The notes: a model not told the origin generated them from the letters alone. Positions 32,136-42,033 are shown, counted from the first letter of the stretch. The stretch is DNA of 50,513 nt from an uncultured Ruminococcus sp. (GCA_902778145.1 CACYWW010000010.1:1-50513); one strand, 5' to 3'. Program-made: numbers and translations.

Positions 32136-34916
32136 TCAATGTATCACTACCGTCACCGTTCCGTTCGCGGGGACCGTGACCGTGAGCGTGTTCGCGTCGG
32201 GTCTGATCTCATGAAGCTTCTTTTCGTCGCTTCTGCAGAGATAAGCGCAAGCGATCGGGCGGCAGGCTGATATTTTCGCCTCGCGGTCCGCGCCGGTCGT
32301 ATCGAAAAGGCGCACGGCGATGCCCGCTCCGTCCTCGGACGGCTTTACCGCGGACACCTCCGCGCCGTCGACGGACAGAGCCGATCCCTTGAGCGGAAGG
32401 GCGCCCGGATGCTTCGTTGCCGAGAAGAACGCGATCGGATGGACGAAGGACGACGATACTTCCCTCTCCTTGCCGCGGCCGCTCACGGCGACGCCTATGC
32501 GGATGTCATGGATACCGCGTTCGGGATACGGATCGGGATCGTATGCGCTTCTGATCAGCGTCACGGAAAGCTCGCCGCCCGCCGATCTGTAACCGTATTT
32601 CGTATCGGTCAGAAGCACCAGGGACGCGCCGTTCTCCGTATCCTTCGAAACGTATGACAGCGCGGGGACCGCGTGCGCGGCGTCCTTCATGCGGAGCGTT
32701 CCGTACGGGATATCACGGACGAACGTGTCATCCGTAAACACGGCCGCCGGGACCGCGAACGCGAGCTGCGGCACCTTCCTGCCGTGTTCCGCCGGTTCGT
32801 TCCAGTCGATCCTTGCCGTAAATCCGAGTACGGGCGAGCCTTCCGTGAGCCTTACCGAGCAGTTTATGACGGACGATCCGAACCGGAGCTCATAGTTGAG
32901 CCGGCTGAATACGCCGTTTGACGAAAACGACGTGTAGCGTGCGCCGTATTTTCCGTTCAGGTCCTCCTCGAGCGTGTGCGGGCCCTCTCTCCAGCTCGTC
33001 ATGTGATAGACCGGGTTTTCCTCGACATACCTGAAATAACACGACGGCTCGCCGATCATCTCGGCTCCCGTCTTTTTATCTGTCAGCGAGATAAGGCGGC
33101 AGCTCTTCTTTTCGAACACCGCGCGGATCAGACCGTTTTCAAGCACGAACGGGTCGTCGTTTATATGTGAATCGACGTATTCATACACGCGCGGGCTGAT
33201 CTGCTTGTGTCCGTCGTGCTCTCTCTGCGACAGGACGAGCGTCGTATATCCGTACGGCTCAAGCTCCGCCTTTACGAGCAGAGCGGAATACCTGTGGCCC
33301 CAGTAGCCCTCGCCTTCTTTGATCACGGAAAACGGGATCTCCCTGCCCGCCGGATCCGTGATCCTCGCGTCGGCAAAGCCGGGGGTATAGTCCCACACCG
33401 TGACCTCGGTGAATTCATTTCTCGCGTAACCCGTCGGGTTGAAAAGCTGCAGCGCGCGCACGGGACCGTTCCCGCGCTCCGCGGCGGTGAAGTTATAGTG
33501 ATTTCCCTGCGCCTGCAGATATCCGGCGCCGCCGCCCTCCGATACGGTCTCACCGGGATCGCTGAACGGTATGGCGGTCGTATCCGTCGCCTCGGAGATC
33601 CGTCTTATGCTGAGCGTGGCGTATGTGTTGAGATCGGCCATGGCCTCCTGGAAGCGTCCCATTGCGAACTCGCGCGTCTCGACGGTCCCGGAGCCCGGCA
33701 GTATATCGTGAAAATGGTTGAAAAGCGTATTTCTCCACGCGCGGTCGAGTCTGTCCGGCTGTACGGGTGCCGACGTGAGCAGATGTGCGGCGGAGGAAAG
33801 CGCCTCCGTCTCGTTCAGCCTCGCCTCGGCTATACGGTTAGACATTTTGATGCGCGACTGCGTTATATAGCATCCGGTGAACAGGTAATTGCGCTCGGTA
33901 CGGTATACCGGGAAATCCCTGCCCGAGCCTTCAAGCGCGCCGAAAAACTCACGGAACGTGCCGAATCTCATCGTCGGGACGAGGGGCCAGGTCATATATT
34001 CCGTGATCCTCTCGATATCGCGTCTCGACGGCCCGCCGCCGTGGTCTCCCACGCCGAACACGCAAAGGTACGTGTCCACGCCCTCGTTCCGGCAGAAGCC
34101 CGGGACGAGCTCGAATTTGTGAGGCGTTATCTCTCCGTTGTACCATTCATATTCACGGTAGACGAGGACGCTTTTTCCGGACGGCGACTCATAGCGGTAT
34201 ACGCACGGTCCTTCATGTCCCCTGCAGTGATACATGTATTTCACGCCGGCGTCGGCGAGGATCAGCGGAACGTTCGCGTTGTGTCCGAACGTATCCGGGA
34301 CGAAATCGATGTCCAGCATCTCCGGGTCGATCTTCAGGATCCTCTGAAGATATTTGCGCGCCTGGAGGATCTGCCGCGTGAGCGACTCTCCGTCCGGCAT
34401 GTTCTTGTCCGGCTCGACCCATTCCGCGGCGGTCACCTCCCATCTGCCCTCGCGTATGCGTTCTTTGATGCGCGGCAAAAGCTCCGGGCAGAAACGGTCG
34501 ATTATCTCGTAAGTCGACGCCTGCGACTGTGCGAACGTCATCCCCGGGAAATCGTCCATCAGATCGAGCACCGTGCGGAACGTGTCCACGGTGACCGCCG
34601 CCGTCTCGTTGTAGCCCCACATCCAGTTCATGTCTATGTGAGCGTGCGATATGAAAAGCTCCGTGTATTTCTTCGCCGCGGGAGACAGATCGAGAAGCGA
34701 GTCCTCAACACGCTTCGCCGCTGACGCGGTCAGCGTTCCGTCCCGCTCTATGGCTGACAAAAGCGAATCAGCCGCCGCCTCTATACGCGCGTCATACGCG
34801 CCGTTTTCATTTGCGGACACGCCGTCAAGATACGTAAGCTCAGATATTATCCGCTCCGCGTACCCGCAGCTGCCCCTGTAAGCGTCAAGTTTTTTCAGTT
34901 TTTCAAGATACGTCAT
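32136..34916 (-). CDS. Alpha-mannosidase, GH38
   Basis: A 926-residue cytosolic enzyme (no signal peptide) that cleaves alpha-mannosides. Zinc-binding His93 and Asp95 lie in SHAHIDMNWMWG, the nucleophile Asp208 in FVPDTFGHN, and GVGDHGGGPS closes the active site. The middle and C-terminal beta domains are present, so the length is complete. It follows the second solute-binding lipoprotein by 46 bases and probably acts on the imported oligosaccharide. Mannose-rich glycans are the likely source. Confidence 0.94.
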   Translation of the reverse strand: MTYLEKLKKLDAYRGSCGYAERIISELTYLDGVSANENGAYDARIEAAADSLLSAIERDGTLTASAAKRVEDSLLDLSPAAKKYTELFISHAHIDMNWMWGYNETAAVTVDTFRTVLDLMDDFPGMTFAQSQASTYEIIDRFCPELLPRIKERIREGRWEVTAAEWVEPDKNMPDGESLTRQILQARKYLQRILKIDPEMLDIDFVPDTFGHNANVPLILADAGVKYMYHCRGHEGPCVYRYESPSGKSVLVYREYEWYNGEITPHKFELVPGFCRNEGVDTYLCVFGVGDHGGGPSRRDIERITEYMTWPLVPTMRFGTFREFFGALEGSGRDFPVYRTERNYLFTGCYITQSRIKMSNRIAEARLNETEALSSAAHLLTSAPVQPDRLDRAWRNTLFNHFHDILPGSGTVETREFAMGRFQEAMADLNTYATLSIRRISEATDTTAIPFSDPGETVSEGGGAGYLQAQGNHYNFTAAERGNGPVRALQLFNPTGYARNEFTEVTVWDYTPGFADARITDPAGREIPFSVIKEGEGYWGHRYSALLVKAELEPYGYTTLVLSQREHDGHKQISPRVYEYVDSHINDDPFVLENGLIRAVFEKKSCRLISLTDKKTGAEMIGEPSCYFRYVEENPVYHMTSWREGPHTLEEDLNGKYGARYTSFSSNGVFSRLNYELRFGSSVINCSVRLTEGSPVLGFTARIDWNEPAEHGRKVPQLAFAVPAAVFTDDTFVRDIPYGTLRMKDAAHAVPALSYVSKDTENGASLVLLTDTKYGYRSAGGELSVTLIRSAYDPDPYPERGIHDIRIGVAVSGRGKEREVSSSFVHPIAFFSATKHPGALPLKGSALSVDGAEVSAVKPSEDGAGIAVRLFDTTGADREAKISACRPIACAYLCRSDEKKLHEIRPDANTLTVTVPANGTVTVVIH

Positions 34917-34962
34917 ATTTTCCCCTTAAAAGCTCGACCGCAAGGTCGGATTCAGCCCGGCG

Positions 34963-36429
34963 TCAGCCCCTCTGCAGGCTCTTGTCGAACGCCTTGACTA
35001 TATTCTCTATCTTTCTCTTCGCCGATTTCTGGTACGACTTCATCGCGGACGATATGTCCTTCGAGCCTTTGGAGAGAAGGACCCGTACATATGATCCGAC
35101 TCCGTCGTACATATTAACGTAAGCCATGTCGAACACGCGGTTCCTGACGATATAATCTATCATCTCCGCGGAATCCGCGTCGCGCGTCACCTTGCGTTTC
35201 AGATAATTCTCCTTCAGTACGGGCGTTACGATCCTGTAAGCCTCGCTCGCTATGCCTTCGATAAGGATAGAGACGTATTCCCGGTCGCTCTCCTTTACCG
35301 TCGCCGGCACGCAGATCATGCTTGAGGCGCCGTTGACGAACGATTTGTATTCCGGCTGGCTCTTGTTCAGCTTCGGGACCGGGATAATACCGAATTCGTC
35401 ATTCATTTCGCGCATGCTTCCCGCAAGGTTGAGCATCGAATCGAGGAACATCGCCCTGCCGTCGGTGAACAGCTTGTACACGTTGTTGTAGTTCGCCATA
35501 TCCGTTGCGTAAAACGCCTTGTTCGTGATTATCACGTCGTACAGCTTGCCGTAGATCTCCGTATCGCGATCGAGCTGCGGATCATAGTACGGAACGTCGT
35601 CCTGATCCTTCGATACGAGCATGCCGCCCGCCGCGTAGTACAGACTGTACGGCACGTCGAGATGCCACGACGTCAGGCCGTATATGTCGGACGAGCCGTC
35701 CGGCGTGATCTTTCCGTCGCCGTCTGCGTCCTGAGTTATGCCTTTTGTATATTCTATCAGTTTATCGAGCGTCCATTCGCCTTTTTTCACAAGCTCGTAA
35801 GGATACTCAAGGTCGAGCCTGTCGAACATCGTCTTGTTGAAGTACATACACGACGTTATGCTGAAGCTGAACGGGCTTATATCTCCGTTAAGCATCATAA
35901 GATTGTTTCTTATGGAAAATCCGTTTTTGATCGATTTGTCCCACCAGGGCTTCGACAGATCGATGTACGGCAGTTTTTCAAAAGGCAGAACGTCGTTGTC
36001 CAGCGCGAGCTCGGCTCCGGACACCATATGGACGAAGCAGAGGTCGTATTCGTCGGCGCCTGATTTCACGCTGTTTTTTATCCTGTTGTTCACGTTGACG
36101 TATCCGTCCACGTTTATCTCGAATCTGACGTCGAAACGGTCCTCAACGTTTTTGTTGCGCTCGAACACGGCGTCATGTACCGGCTCGGCTATTTCGTGAT
36201 TCTCCGTGAAAAAGTCGGACTGACCGCCCTCCTGTAGCAGCACGCGGAACGTCCTGCCGCTGAATTTGCTGTTCGGAAGATCGTCCGGAACGGCGGTTTC
36301 ATCCGCTTCCGTGGCATTTGCGGTACCGTCTGCCGCCGTCGTCTCCTCTTCCTTTACGGCGCAGCCCTCCGCGAAGAGAGTCGCGAGCAGAAGAGCGAGA
36401 GCAATGACTGTGCACAATTTGTTTTTCAT
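34963..36429 (-). CDS. Extracellular sugar-binding lipoprotein, copy 1
   Basis: A 488-residue family-1-type ABC solute-binding protein with lipobox EGC near residue 23. It is a close paralogue of the product of the upstream gene at 36575, clearly alike over its full length by eye. The mature part holds YFNKTM, KKGEWTLDKL, a DADGDGKI calcium-type loop and IIPVPKL. The ATG at 36429 starts the signal peptide; an in-frame ATG at 36471 adds 14 residues. The next gene is GH38, suggesting an oligosaccharide ligand. No permease or ATPase is present. Confidence 0.9.
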   Translation of the reverse strand: MKNKLCTVIALALLLATLFAEGCAVKEEETTAADGTANATEADETAVPDDLPNSKFSGRTFRVLLQEGGQSDFFTENHEIAEPVHDAVFERNKNVEDRFDVRFEINVDGYVNVNNRIKNSVKSGADEYDLCFVHMVSGAELALDNDVLPFEKLPYIDLSKPWWDKSIKNGFSIRNNLMMLNGDISPFSFSITSCMYFNKTMFDRLDLEYPYELVKKGEWTLDKLIEYTKGITQDADGDGKITPDGSSDIYGLTSWHLDVPYSLYYAAGGMLVSKDQDDVPYYDPQLDRDTEIYGKLYDVIITNKAFYATDMANYNNVYKLFTDGRAMFLDSMLNLAGSMREMNDEFGIIPVPKLNKSQPEYKSFVNGASSMICVPATVKESDREYVSILIEGIASEAYRIVTPVLKENYLKRKVTRDADSAEMIDYIVRNRVFDMAYVNMYDGVGSYVRVLLSKGSKDISSAMKSYQKSAKRKIENIVKAFDKSLQRG

Positions 36430-36525
36430 ACGTTTTGTTATTCCTTTACAGCGAAAATATTGAGCCGACATGCGTCACGGAAGCCGGCAAATGAAGATTC
36501 CCGTGATAAATACGTTTATTTACCG

Positions 36526-36567
36526 AAAAAGGGAGCGCGGGCGTCTCCGCGTCCGTTCTCCCTTTTA
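36526..36567 (-). terminator. Terminator between the two binding-protein genes
   Basis: AAAGGGAG pairs with CTCCCTTT, with an inner CGCGG/CCGCG stem, followed by T5 on the minus strand. It should reduce read-through from the upstream copy, so the two are made at different levels. Confidence 0.75.
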
Positions 36568-36574
36568 CACTTCG

Positions 36575-38053
36575 TTATTTTGAAAGGCTCTTGTCGAACG
36601 CCTTCACTATGTTTTCGACCTTCTTCTTTGCGGACCTCTCATAGCTCTTGAGCTTGGAGGATATATCCTTCGAGCCCTTGGTGAGCAGATCGCGCACGTA
36701 GGAACCGACTCCGTCGTGCATGTTAACGTAAGCCATATCGAACACGCGGTTTCTGACTATGTAGTCTATCATGTCGGCGGAATCCGCGTCACGCGTCATC
36801 TTACGCTTCAGATACGTCTCCTTCAGCACGGGCGTTACAACGCGGTAAGCCTCGCTTGCAAGCGCCTCGATTATGATCGAAACGAATTCGCGGTTCGATT
36901 CCGGAACGGACGCGGGCACGCACACCATGCTCGATGCGCCGTTGACGAAAGATTTGTATTCCTGATCGGCCTTGAGCTTCGGGACCGGAAGGATACCGAA
37001 ATCGTCCTCCATGTCGCGCAGCTCTTCAGCCGTTGCGAGCTTCGCGTCAAGGAACATCGCGCGGCCGTCCGCGAACGTCTTTGCGACGTTGGGGAATTTC
37101 GCCGCGGTGCTGTCCGTCTCGTAATACGCGTTATTCGTGATTATCGCGTCGTAGATCTTCGCGTAGATCGCGGTGTCGCGCTCGAGCTGCGGATCATAGT
37201 ACGGGACGTCGTCCTGATCCTTGGATACGAGCATGCCGCCCGCGGCGTAGTAGAAGCTGTACGGAACATCGAGATACCACGACGACAGACCGAAGGTGTC
37301 CTTCGTGCTGTCGGACGAGATCTTGCCGTCGCCGTCACCGTCGGCGGTGAAGTCCTTAGTATACTCGATGAATTTGTCGAAGGTCCATTCACCGGATCTG
37401 ACGAGCTCGTACGGGAACTCAAGGTCAAGGCTCGTGAGGATCTTCTTGTTGAAGTACAGGCAGGACGTGATGCTGAAGCTGACGGGGCTTATATCGCCGT
37501 TCACCATCATAAGATTGTTCCTGATCGAGAAGCCGTTCCTTATATCCTTGTCCCACCAGGGCTTTTCAAGGTTCACATACGGCAAAAGCTCAAACGGGAG
37601 CACCTCGTTCGACTGTGCGAGCGACGCGCCGGAGACCATGTGCACGAAGCAAAGGTCATAGTCATTGGAGCCGGCCTTCACGGAACGGCTGATGGCGGCG
37701 TTGACGGCAGAATACTCGTTATACTCGACAATAAGATCGATGCCGAATCTATCGATAACGTTGTTGTTTCTGCGGAAGACCGCGTCATGCAGCGGGTCGC
37801 TCGTCTCGTGATCCTCTGTGTATACGTCCGTCTTCGACTGCTCCTGAAGAAGCACTCTGAATTCCCTTCCCTTGAAGGAAGTCTCGGGCAGATCGTCGGA
37901 GACCTCGGTCACGACCTCAGATTCGGGAGCGGTCGTTCCGTCGCCCGTGCCGTCGCCCGTCGTCGTCGCGGGATCCTTCTTTTCGGCGCATCCCGTAAAG
38001 AAGCAGGACGCGAGCATCAGGACCGCGAAAAACACAGCTAAATACTTTTTCAT
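36575..38053 (-). CDS. Extracellular sugar-binding lipoprotein, copy 2
   Basis: A 492-residue family-1-type solute-binding lipoprotein with signal peptide and lipobox TGC (about residue 22), then a Thr/Gly linker. The body matches copy 1 closely: YFNKKI, RSGEWTFDKF, a DGDGDGKI loop and ILPVPKL. Its own terminator follows, so high expression relative to copy 1 is expected. No transport partners are in the window. Confidence 0.9.
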   Translation of the reverse strand: MKKYLAVFFAVLMLASCFFTGCAEKKDPATTTGDGTGDGTTAPESEVVTEVSDDLPETSFKGREFRVLLQEQSKTDVYTEDHETSDPLHDAVFRRNNNVIDRFGIDLIVEYNEYSAVNAAISRSVKAGSNDYDLCFVHMVSGASLAQSNEVLPFELLPYVNLEKPWWDKDIRNGFSIRNNLMMVNGDISPVSFSITSCLYFNKKILTSLDLEFPYELVRSGEWTFDKFIEYTKDFTADGDGDGKISSDSTKDTFGLSSWYLDVPYSFYYAAGGMLVSKDQDDVPYYDPQLERDTAIYAKIYDAIITNNAYYETDSTAAKFPNVAKTFADGRAMFLDAKLATAEELRDMEDDFGILPVPKLKADQEYKSFVNGASSMVCVPASVPESNREFVSIIIEALASEAYRVVTPVLKETYLKRKMTRDADSADMIDYIVRNRVFDMAYVNMHDGVGSYVRDLLTKGSKDISSKLKSYERSAKKKVENIVKAFDKSLSK

Positions 38054-38395
38054 TTTTTTCCTCTCTGTGATTTATTTGATGTCGTCTGTACCGTTCGCCG
38101 CCCGGGATCCGGACTTTTACGGTATCATATCTCTATTATATTAATATCATAAACCGGCGGAAATTTCAATAGCTTTTACACATTTTTTTATAACGAAACG
38201 GAAAAAATTTGCGCATACCCGAAAAACCGTGCGGCAAATACCGCCACGCGGCGACTAAAACGGCGGTCAAAACAAAATCTTGACTTTTCTTTTCAGATTC
38301 TCGAATAAAAACAATATTCTGCGACACTACGGTATGACAATGTTATCGCCCCGGGCGGTGTATCATATAGCAAAGCGACAAAGGAAGGCAAGAAA
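38054..38395. other. Intergenic region between binding protein and spoIIE
   Basis: A 342-base divergent gap without a gene. Toward the left it has a minus-strand TATAAT (38135-38140) with only a weak -35, and an overlapping TTGAAA-N17-TATTAA alternative. Toward spoIIE it has TGCGACA (38320-38326), one mismatch from the Spo0A box TTCGACA, and TATCAT at 38361 as a possible -10 with no good -35. Confidence 0.45.
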
Positions 38396-40693
38396 ATGAA
38401 GGAAAAAACAAAGTCCGGCGGATACGGAGCGCTGCTGTCCGCCGTTTCGGAAAAAAAGGAGATCATTGTAAAAAGCGTCGTTTTCGCGTTCACGGCGTGT
38501 CTGTTCGGGAGGGCGGAGCTTCTGTTCGAGACGTCTCCGCTCGGCCTCGCGTTCGTCTGCGCCGTGCGTGAAGGTATACCGTTCGCGTCGCTCGGGCTTG
38601 CGCTCGGCACGCTGTTCGCGGATCCGCTGAAGACGGCGTCGACGCTGTCCGGGCTCGCGGTGTCGCTGTCGTTCAGATACGCGCTTTCATACGTTCTGAG
38701 AAGGTCAAAGGGCTCCCTCCTCTCCCTGAACGACGGTCTCGCGGCAAGGATCGCGTCCGCCGCCGCCGGCGGGTTCACCGTATCGGCGATCCGGGTGATA
38801 TACAACGGCTTCAGATACTACGATCTGCTCGCCGCGGCGTTTTACATGCTTTGCGTCTGCGGCGGCGTGTTCGCGTACTCCGCGTTCCTTGACGCAGGAA
38901 GCCGCGGGACCGAGAAGTACGGCGCCGGAGTCGCCGCGCTCATATACTCGGCGGTGATCTCGCTTTCGGGGATAAGCATGTTCGGAATCCGGGCGTCGGC
39001 GCTCGCCGCGTTCACGCTGACGCTCATAGCCGGCAGACGCTGCGGCGCGCTTTTCGGAGTGGCGGCGGGATTTCTGTGCGGCGCGGCGACGGAGCTGTCT
39101 CTCTGCCCCGTTTACGGCTCGGTCGGCTTTTTATGCGGGCTTTTGTCTCATTTTTCGGCGTACATCGGTATACTGTTCTCTCTCGTATCCGGACTGTTCA
39201 TAGGCCTGCAGACCGGGGGCTTCTCCACTCTCGTGTCTCTGCTTCCCGAGGCGTCGATCGCCGCGTGCCTCGTTTTGCCGGCGGAATACTTCGGCAAGCT
39301 CAAGGGCGGCAGAACGGTCAGACTTCTGAAAAGCGGCGAAAAAGCGAGATCGTCCGCGGCGCCCGCTGCGAAGGACGCCGCCCTGCGCGAAAGGCAGAGC
39401 GTGATCCGGATGGCGGAGGCGTACGGGAGCCTTGCCTCCGTGATGCGCGGGATCTCGGAGGATGAACGGCGTCCGGACAAGCGGCGCCTCGCACGGGTCT
39501 TTTCCGATACCGCCGCGTCGTTCTGCGGCGGCTGTCCGAAAAAAGCCGTTTGCTTTCCGGGCGCCGTATCGTTCCCTGCCGCCGTCGACGCGGCAGCCGC
39601 GGGAAAGCCGGTAACGGCGGATCTGCTGCCCGCGGCAGTCGCGGCAAACTGCAGGCACAAGGACGCCCTGACCGCAAAGCTCGGGATCAGGACCGGCGAC
39701 TATCTGAGACGCCTGACGGAAAGCGACCGCGCCGGCGCCGCGTCCGAAAGCTGCGCCTTCACGTCAGGACTGCTGAGAGCGTCGGCGGACGCGTCGTCAC
39801 GCTCCTTCGAGACAGACCGGGAAAGCACGGCTCTGCTCGCGGATCAGCCGCTCTTCAGAGAGGCGTTCCGGGGTGACGTGACCGTCACGGGATCGCGGAA
39901 AAAATATATAACGGCGTGCTGCGGCATCGGAGGGCCGCGGCTGAACGCCGCCGAGCTCAGGCGAGCCGCGGAAAAGGCTCTCGGGATCAGTCTGACGGAG
40001 CCGGAGCTCAGCCCGTGGGAGGACAGGATCGTGTTCCGGACGGAGCAGTCACCCGTGATTGATGCGGATCACGCGTCGTCCGGCGCGGCAAAGGAGGACA
40101 GGTTCATAAACGGAGACACGTCGTTCTCCGTCCGCTGCGGAGATATGCTGTATTTCGCGGTATGCGACGGTATGGGCAGCGGGCGTGACGCCGCGGTCTC
40201 GTCAAGGCTCGCCGGAGTCACGCTCGGGAGACTGTTCTACGCCGACGCCGACGGATCGGACGCGCTCGATACGCTGAACAGACTGATGAGGCTGCGGCGG
40301 ACCGAATGCTTCTCGACGGTCGACGTGCTCGCGCTCGACACGCTTGACGGCTCCGCGGTATTCTATAAGTGCGGAGCGTGCCCGTCGTTCATTATAAGGG
40401 ACGGCAAGGTGTACGGAATAACCTCGCATACGCCCCCGGTCGGGATCATGGAAAAGCTGAGCGCGGAAAAGATCGCCCTGAAGCTCAAGCCGGACGACAC
40501 CGTCGTCATGGTGAGCGACGGCGTGACGGGCCAGACCGAGGATACTGAAAGTATTGTCGCAACGCTCAGATCCGCAGCCGGCGCCTCTCCGGAGACAGTC
40601 TGCGACGCCGTCCTCGAAAACGCAAAGACCGCCCACGGCCTCCGCGACGACATGACCGTGATGGCGGTAAGAATAAAGAGAATTAAGAATTAG
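38396..40693 (+). CDS. spoIIE: Stage II sporulation protein E (PP2C phosphatase)
   Basis: Dephosphorylates SpoIIAA to activate sigma-F in the forespore. The 765-residue protein has about ten N-terminal membrane helices (to residue about 300) and a central regulatory region. A PP2C domain ends it: CDGMGSGRDAA (metal-binding Asp591), VSDGVTGQ and LRDDMTV near the C-terminus. The full family layout is present, so endospore formation is plausible. A possible Spo0A box lies about 70 bases upstream. It is a single gene, and the intergenic mosaic follows. Confidence 0.95.
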   Translation: MKEKTKSGGYGALLSAVSEKKEIIVKSVVFAFTACLFGRAELLFETSPLGLAFVCAVREGIPFASLGLALGTLFADPLKTASTLSGLAVSLSFRYALSYVLRRSKGSLLSLNDGLAARIASAAAGGFTVSAIRVIYNGFRYYDLLAAAFYMLCVCGGVFAYSAFLDAGSRGTEKYGAGVAALIYSAVISLSGISMFGIRASALAAFTLTLIAGRRCGALFGVAAGFLCGAATELSLCPVYGSVGFLCGLLSHFSAYIGILFSLVSGLFIGLQTGGFSTLVSLLPEASIAACLVLPAEYFGKLKGGRTVRLLKSGEKARSSAAPAAKDAALRERQSVIRMAEAYGSLASVMRGISEDERRPDKRRLARVFSDTAASFCGGCPKKAVCFPGAVSFPAAVDAAAAGKPVTADLLPAAVAANCRHKDALTAKLGIRTGDYLRRLTESDRAGAASESCAFTSGLLRASADASSRSFETDRESTALLADQPLFREAFRGDVTVTGSRKKYITACCGIGGPRLNAAELRRAAEKALGISLTEPELSPWEDRIVFRTEQSPVIDADHASSGAAKEDRFINGDTSFSVRCGDMLYFAVCDGMGSGRDAAVSSRLAGVTLGRLFYADADGSDALDTLNRLMRLRRTECFSTVDVLALDTLDGSAVFYKCGACPSFIIRDGKVYGITSHTPPVGIMEKLSAEKIALKLKPDDTVVMVSDGVTGQTEDTESIVATLRSAAGASPETVCDAVLENAKTAHGLRDDMTVMAVRIKRIKN

Positions 40694-40985
40694 GAATTAT
40701 GAGTGCGTTGTCATCCCGAGCGCTGCGAATGAGCTCCTTCGATCAGCGCCGCTCACCGTCTGTGCCGCCGTAGGGCGGGGGCTTGCTCCCGCCGCGCGCG
40801 CCCCCTCAACTCTCTCCGGAGTTGAGGGAGGGGTAAGAGGGGGATAGGGGGAGTTTTGAGGGGTGGGGCTCCCCCGGCGTTTAAGCCGCAGAGTACGAAC
40901 GATCGGGGCAGATTCTTCATCAGCCATCCTCGTCGATTACTGCACGTTTATCACTTTGCGGTTGAATTCAGCCCGGCACACCCGG
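40689..40985 (+). repeat. Composite intergenic element downstream of spoIIE
   Basis: Starts with AT-rich GAATTA words and a TCATCCCGAGC segment. The GGCGGGGGC/GCTCCCGCC hairpin (40774-40793) is next, then hairpin A (40803-40828), G-tracts (40826-40851) and hairpin B (40847-40875). The tail to 40985 ends in a GAATTCAGCCCGGC word. The gap 40694-41022 between convergent genes holds nothing else. Confidence 0.75.
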
Positions 40986-41022
40986 GCCGTTGATTTAATC
41001 GGTCCGCCTTTCCGTTCACCTG

Positions 41023-42033
41023 TCACGTGAAAAGGTCGTTCGCGTTCTGAACGATGCGCGGCTTTACACGGGTGGTGAAGAAATATATTAGCTTTGCCGT
41101 AAGGACGCCTGCCTCGCCGAGCCGGCAGACGGACGCTTTCAAAGCGGTCCGGAAGTCGTATTTTCCGTATATTATCTCTTTGTAATGCTCCCTGATAAAC
41201 CCGCCGACTGAGAGCCGGACGTCTTTTTCCTCCTGCGTCATTTTTTTCCGGGAGGTAAAAGTGCACGTCACGTAAAACGCTGAGGATACGCACTCTTTTA
41301 TCACGGCGCGCGTGTCGGCTCCTACGGAAACGAACGTCTTGTATCTGTTCAGTCGCGCCTTCCAGCGGTCCGCCTCGACGTCCGGCGTGTGCTTGTGCAC
41401 AATACTGGAGGCACGCTGTCTGTAATGATACAGCCGATCGGGGATCTTTACCACCTTGCCGCCGTTTTTTATGATCTCGGACGACAGATAATAGTCCTCG
41501 AACAAGCGGCCTTCGGGAAACCGGAAACCGTCCTTGAAAAAGCTCGAACGGAACAGCTTGTTCCAAACGTAGACTCCGAGAAGCTCTGTGTATGACGACG
41601 CGATCTGATCCGGACCGTTAAGTTCCGTGCGCTTTTCCGGCATGCCCGACGGACGTGTTCCGCTGACATACTCGCGGTCAAAATCACAGACGACGATCTG
41701 CGCGTCCGTCTTTTCGGCGCATTCGAGCATCGTCCCGAACATTCCGGGCTCCACCCGATCGTCGCTGTCGACGAATCCGATCCATTCTCCCCGGGCGCTG
41801 TCTATGCCGCGATTCCTTGCGGCGGAAAGGCCTTTGTTTTCGGTGTGGAATACCCTCACCCTGCAGTCGTTTTTAAAACTGTCACAGATATCTCCGCTGT
41901 TGTCCGTCGATCCGTCATCTATCAGTATAATTTCAATATTGCCGTACGTCTGGCGCGTCAGCGACTCAACGCATTGCGCGACGTATTGCCCTACGTTGTA
42001 AACAGGCACAACGATCGAGATCATCTGATCCAT
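41023..42033 (-). CDS. Glycosyltransferase family 2
   Basis: A 336-residue GT2 enzyme that transfers a sugar from a nucleotide donor. The GT-A fold motifs are visible: VVPVYNVGQYV, LIDDGSTDNSGDIC, NKGLSAARNRGID and the metal-binding VDSDDRVEPGM. No membrane helix is evident. GAGG just ahead of the ATG at 42033 supports this start. It begins eight bases after the esterase gene. Donor and acceptor are unknown; a surface polysaccharide is likely. Confidence 0.92.
   Translation of the reverse strand: MDQMISIVVPVYNVGQYVAQCVESLTRQTYGNIEIILIDDGSTDNSGDICDSFKNDCRVRVFHTENKGLSAARNRGIDSARGEWIGFVDSDDRVEPGMFGTMLECAEKTDAQIVVCDFDREYVSGTRPSGMPEKRTELNGPDQIASSYTELLGVYVWNKLFRSSFFKDGFRFPEGRLFEDYYLSSEIIKNGGKVVKIPDRLYHYRQRASSIVHKHTPDVEADRWKARLNRYKTFVSVGADTRAVIKECVSSAFYVTCTFTSRKKMTQEEKDVRLSVGGFIREHYKEIIYGKYDFRTALKASVCRLGEAGVLTAKLIYFFTTRVKPRIVQNANDLFT

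Noticed and set aside
33207-34724. Long open frame of 505 codons opposite GH38
   Set aside because: It is a mirror of the GH38 gene in GC-rich DNA, with Arg-rich low-information sequence, no family motifs and no ribosome site.
36430-36574. Riboswitch between the binding-protein genes
   Set aside because: The structure is a plain terminator without a recognisable aptamer.
36716-38041. 441-codon frame opposite the binding-protein gene
   Set aside because: Same cause: antisense of a real gene; no motifs.
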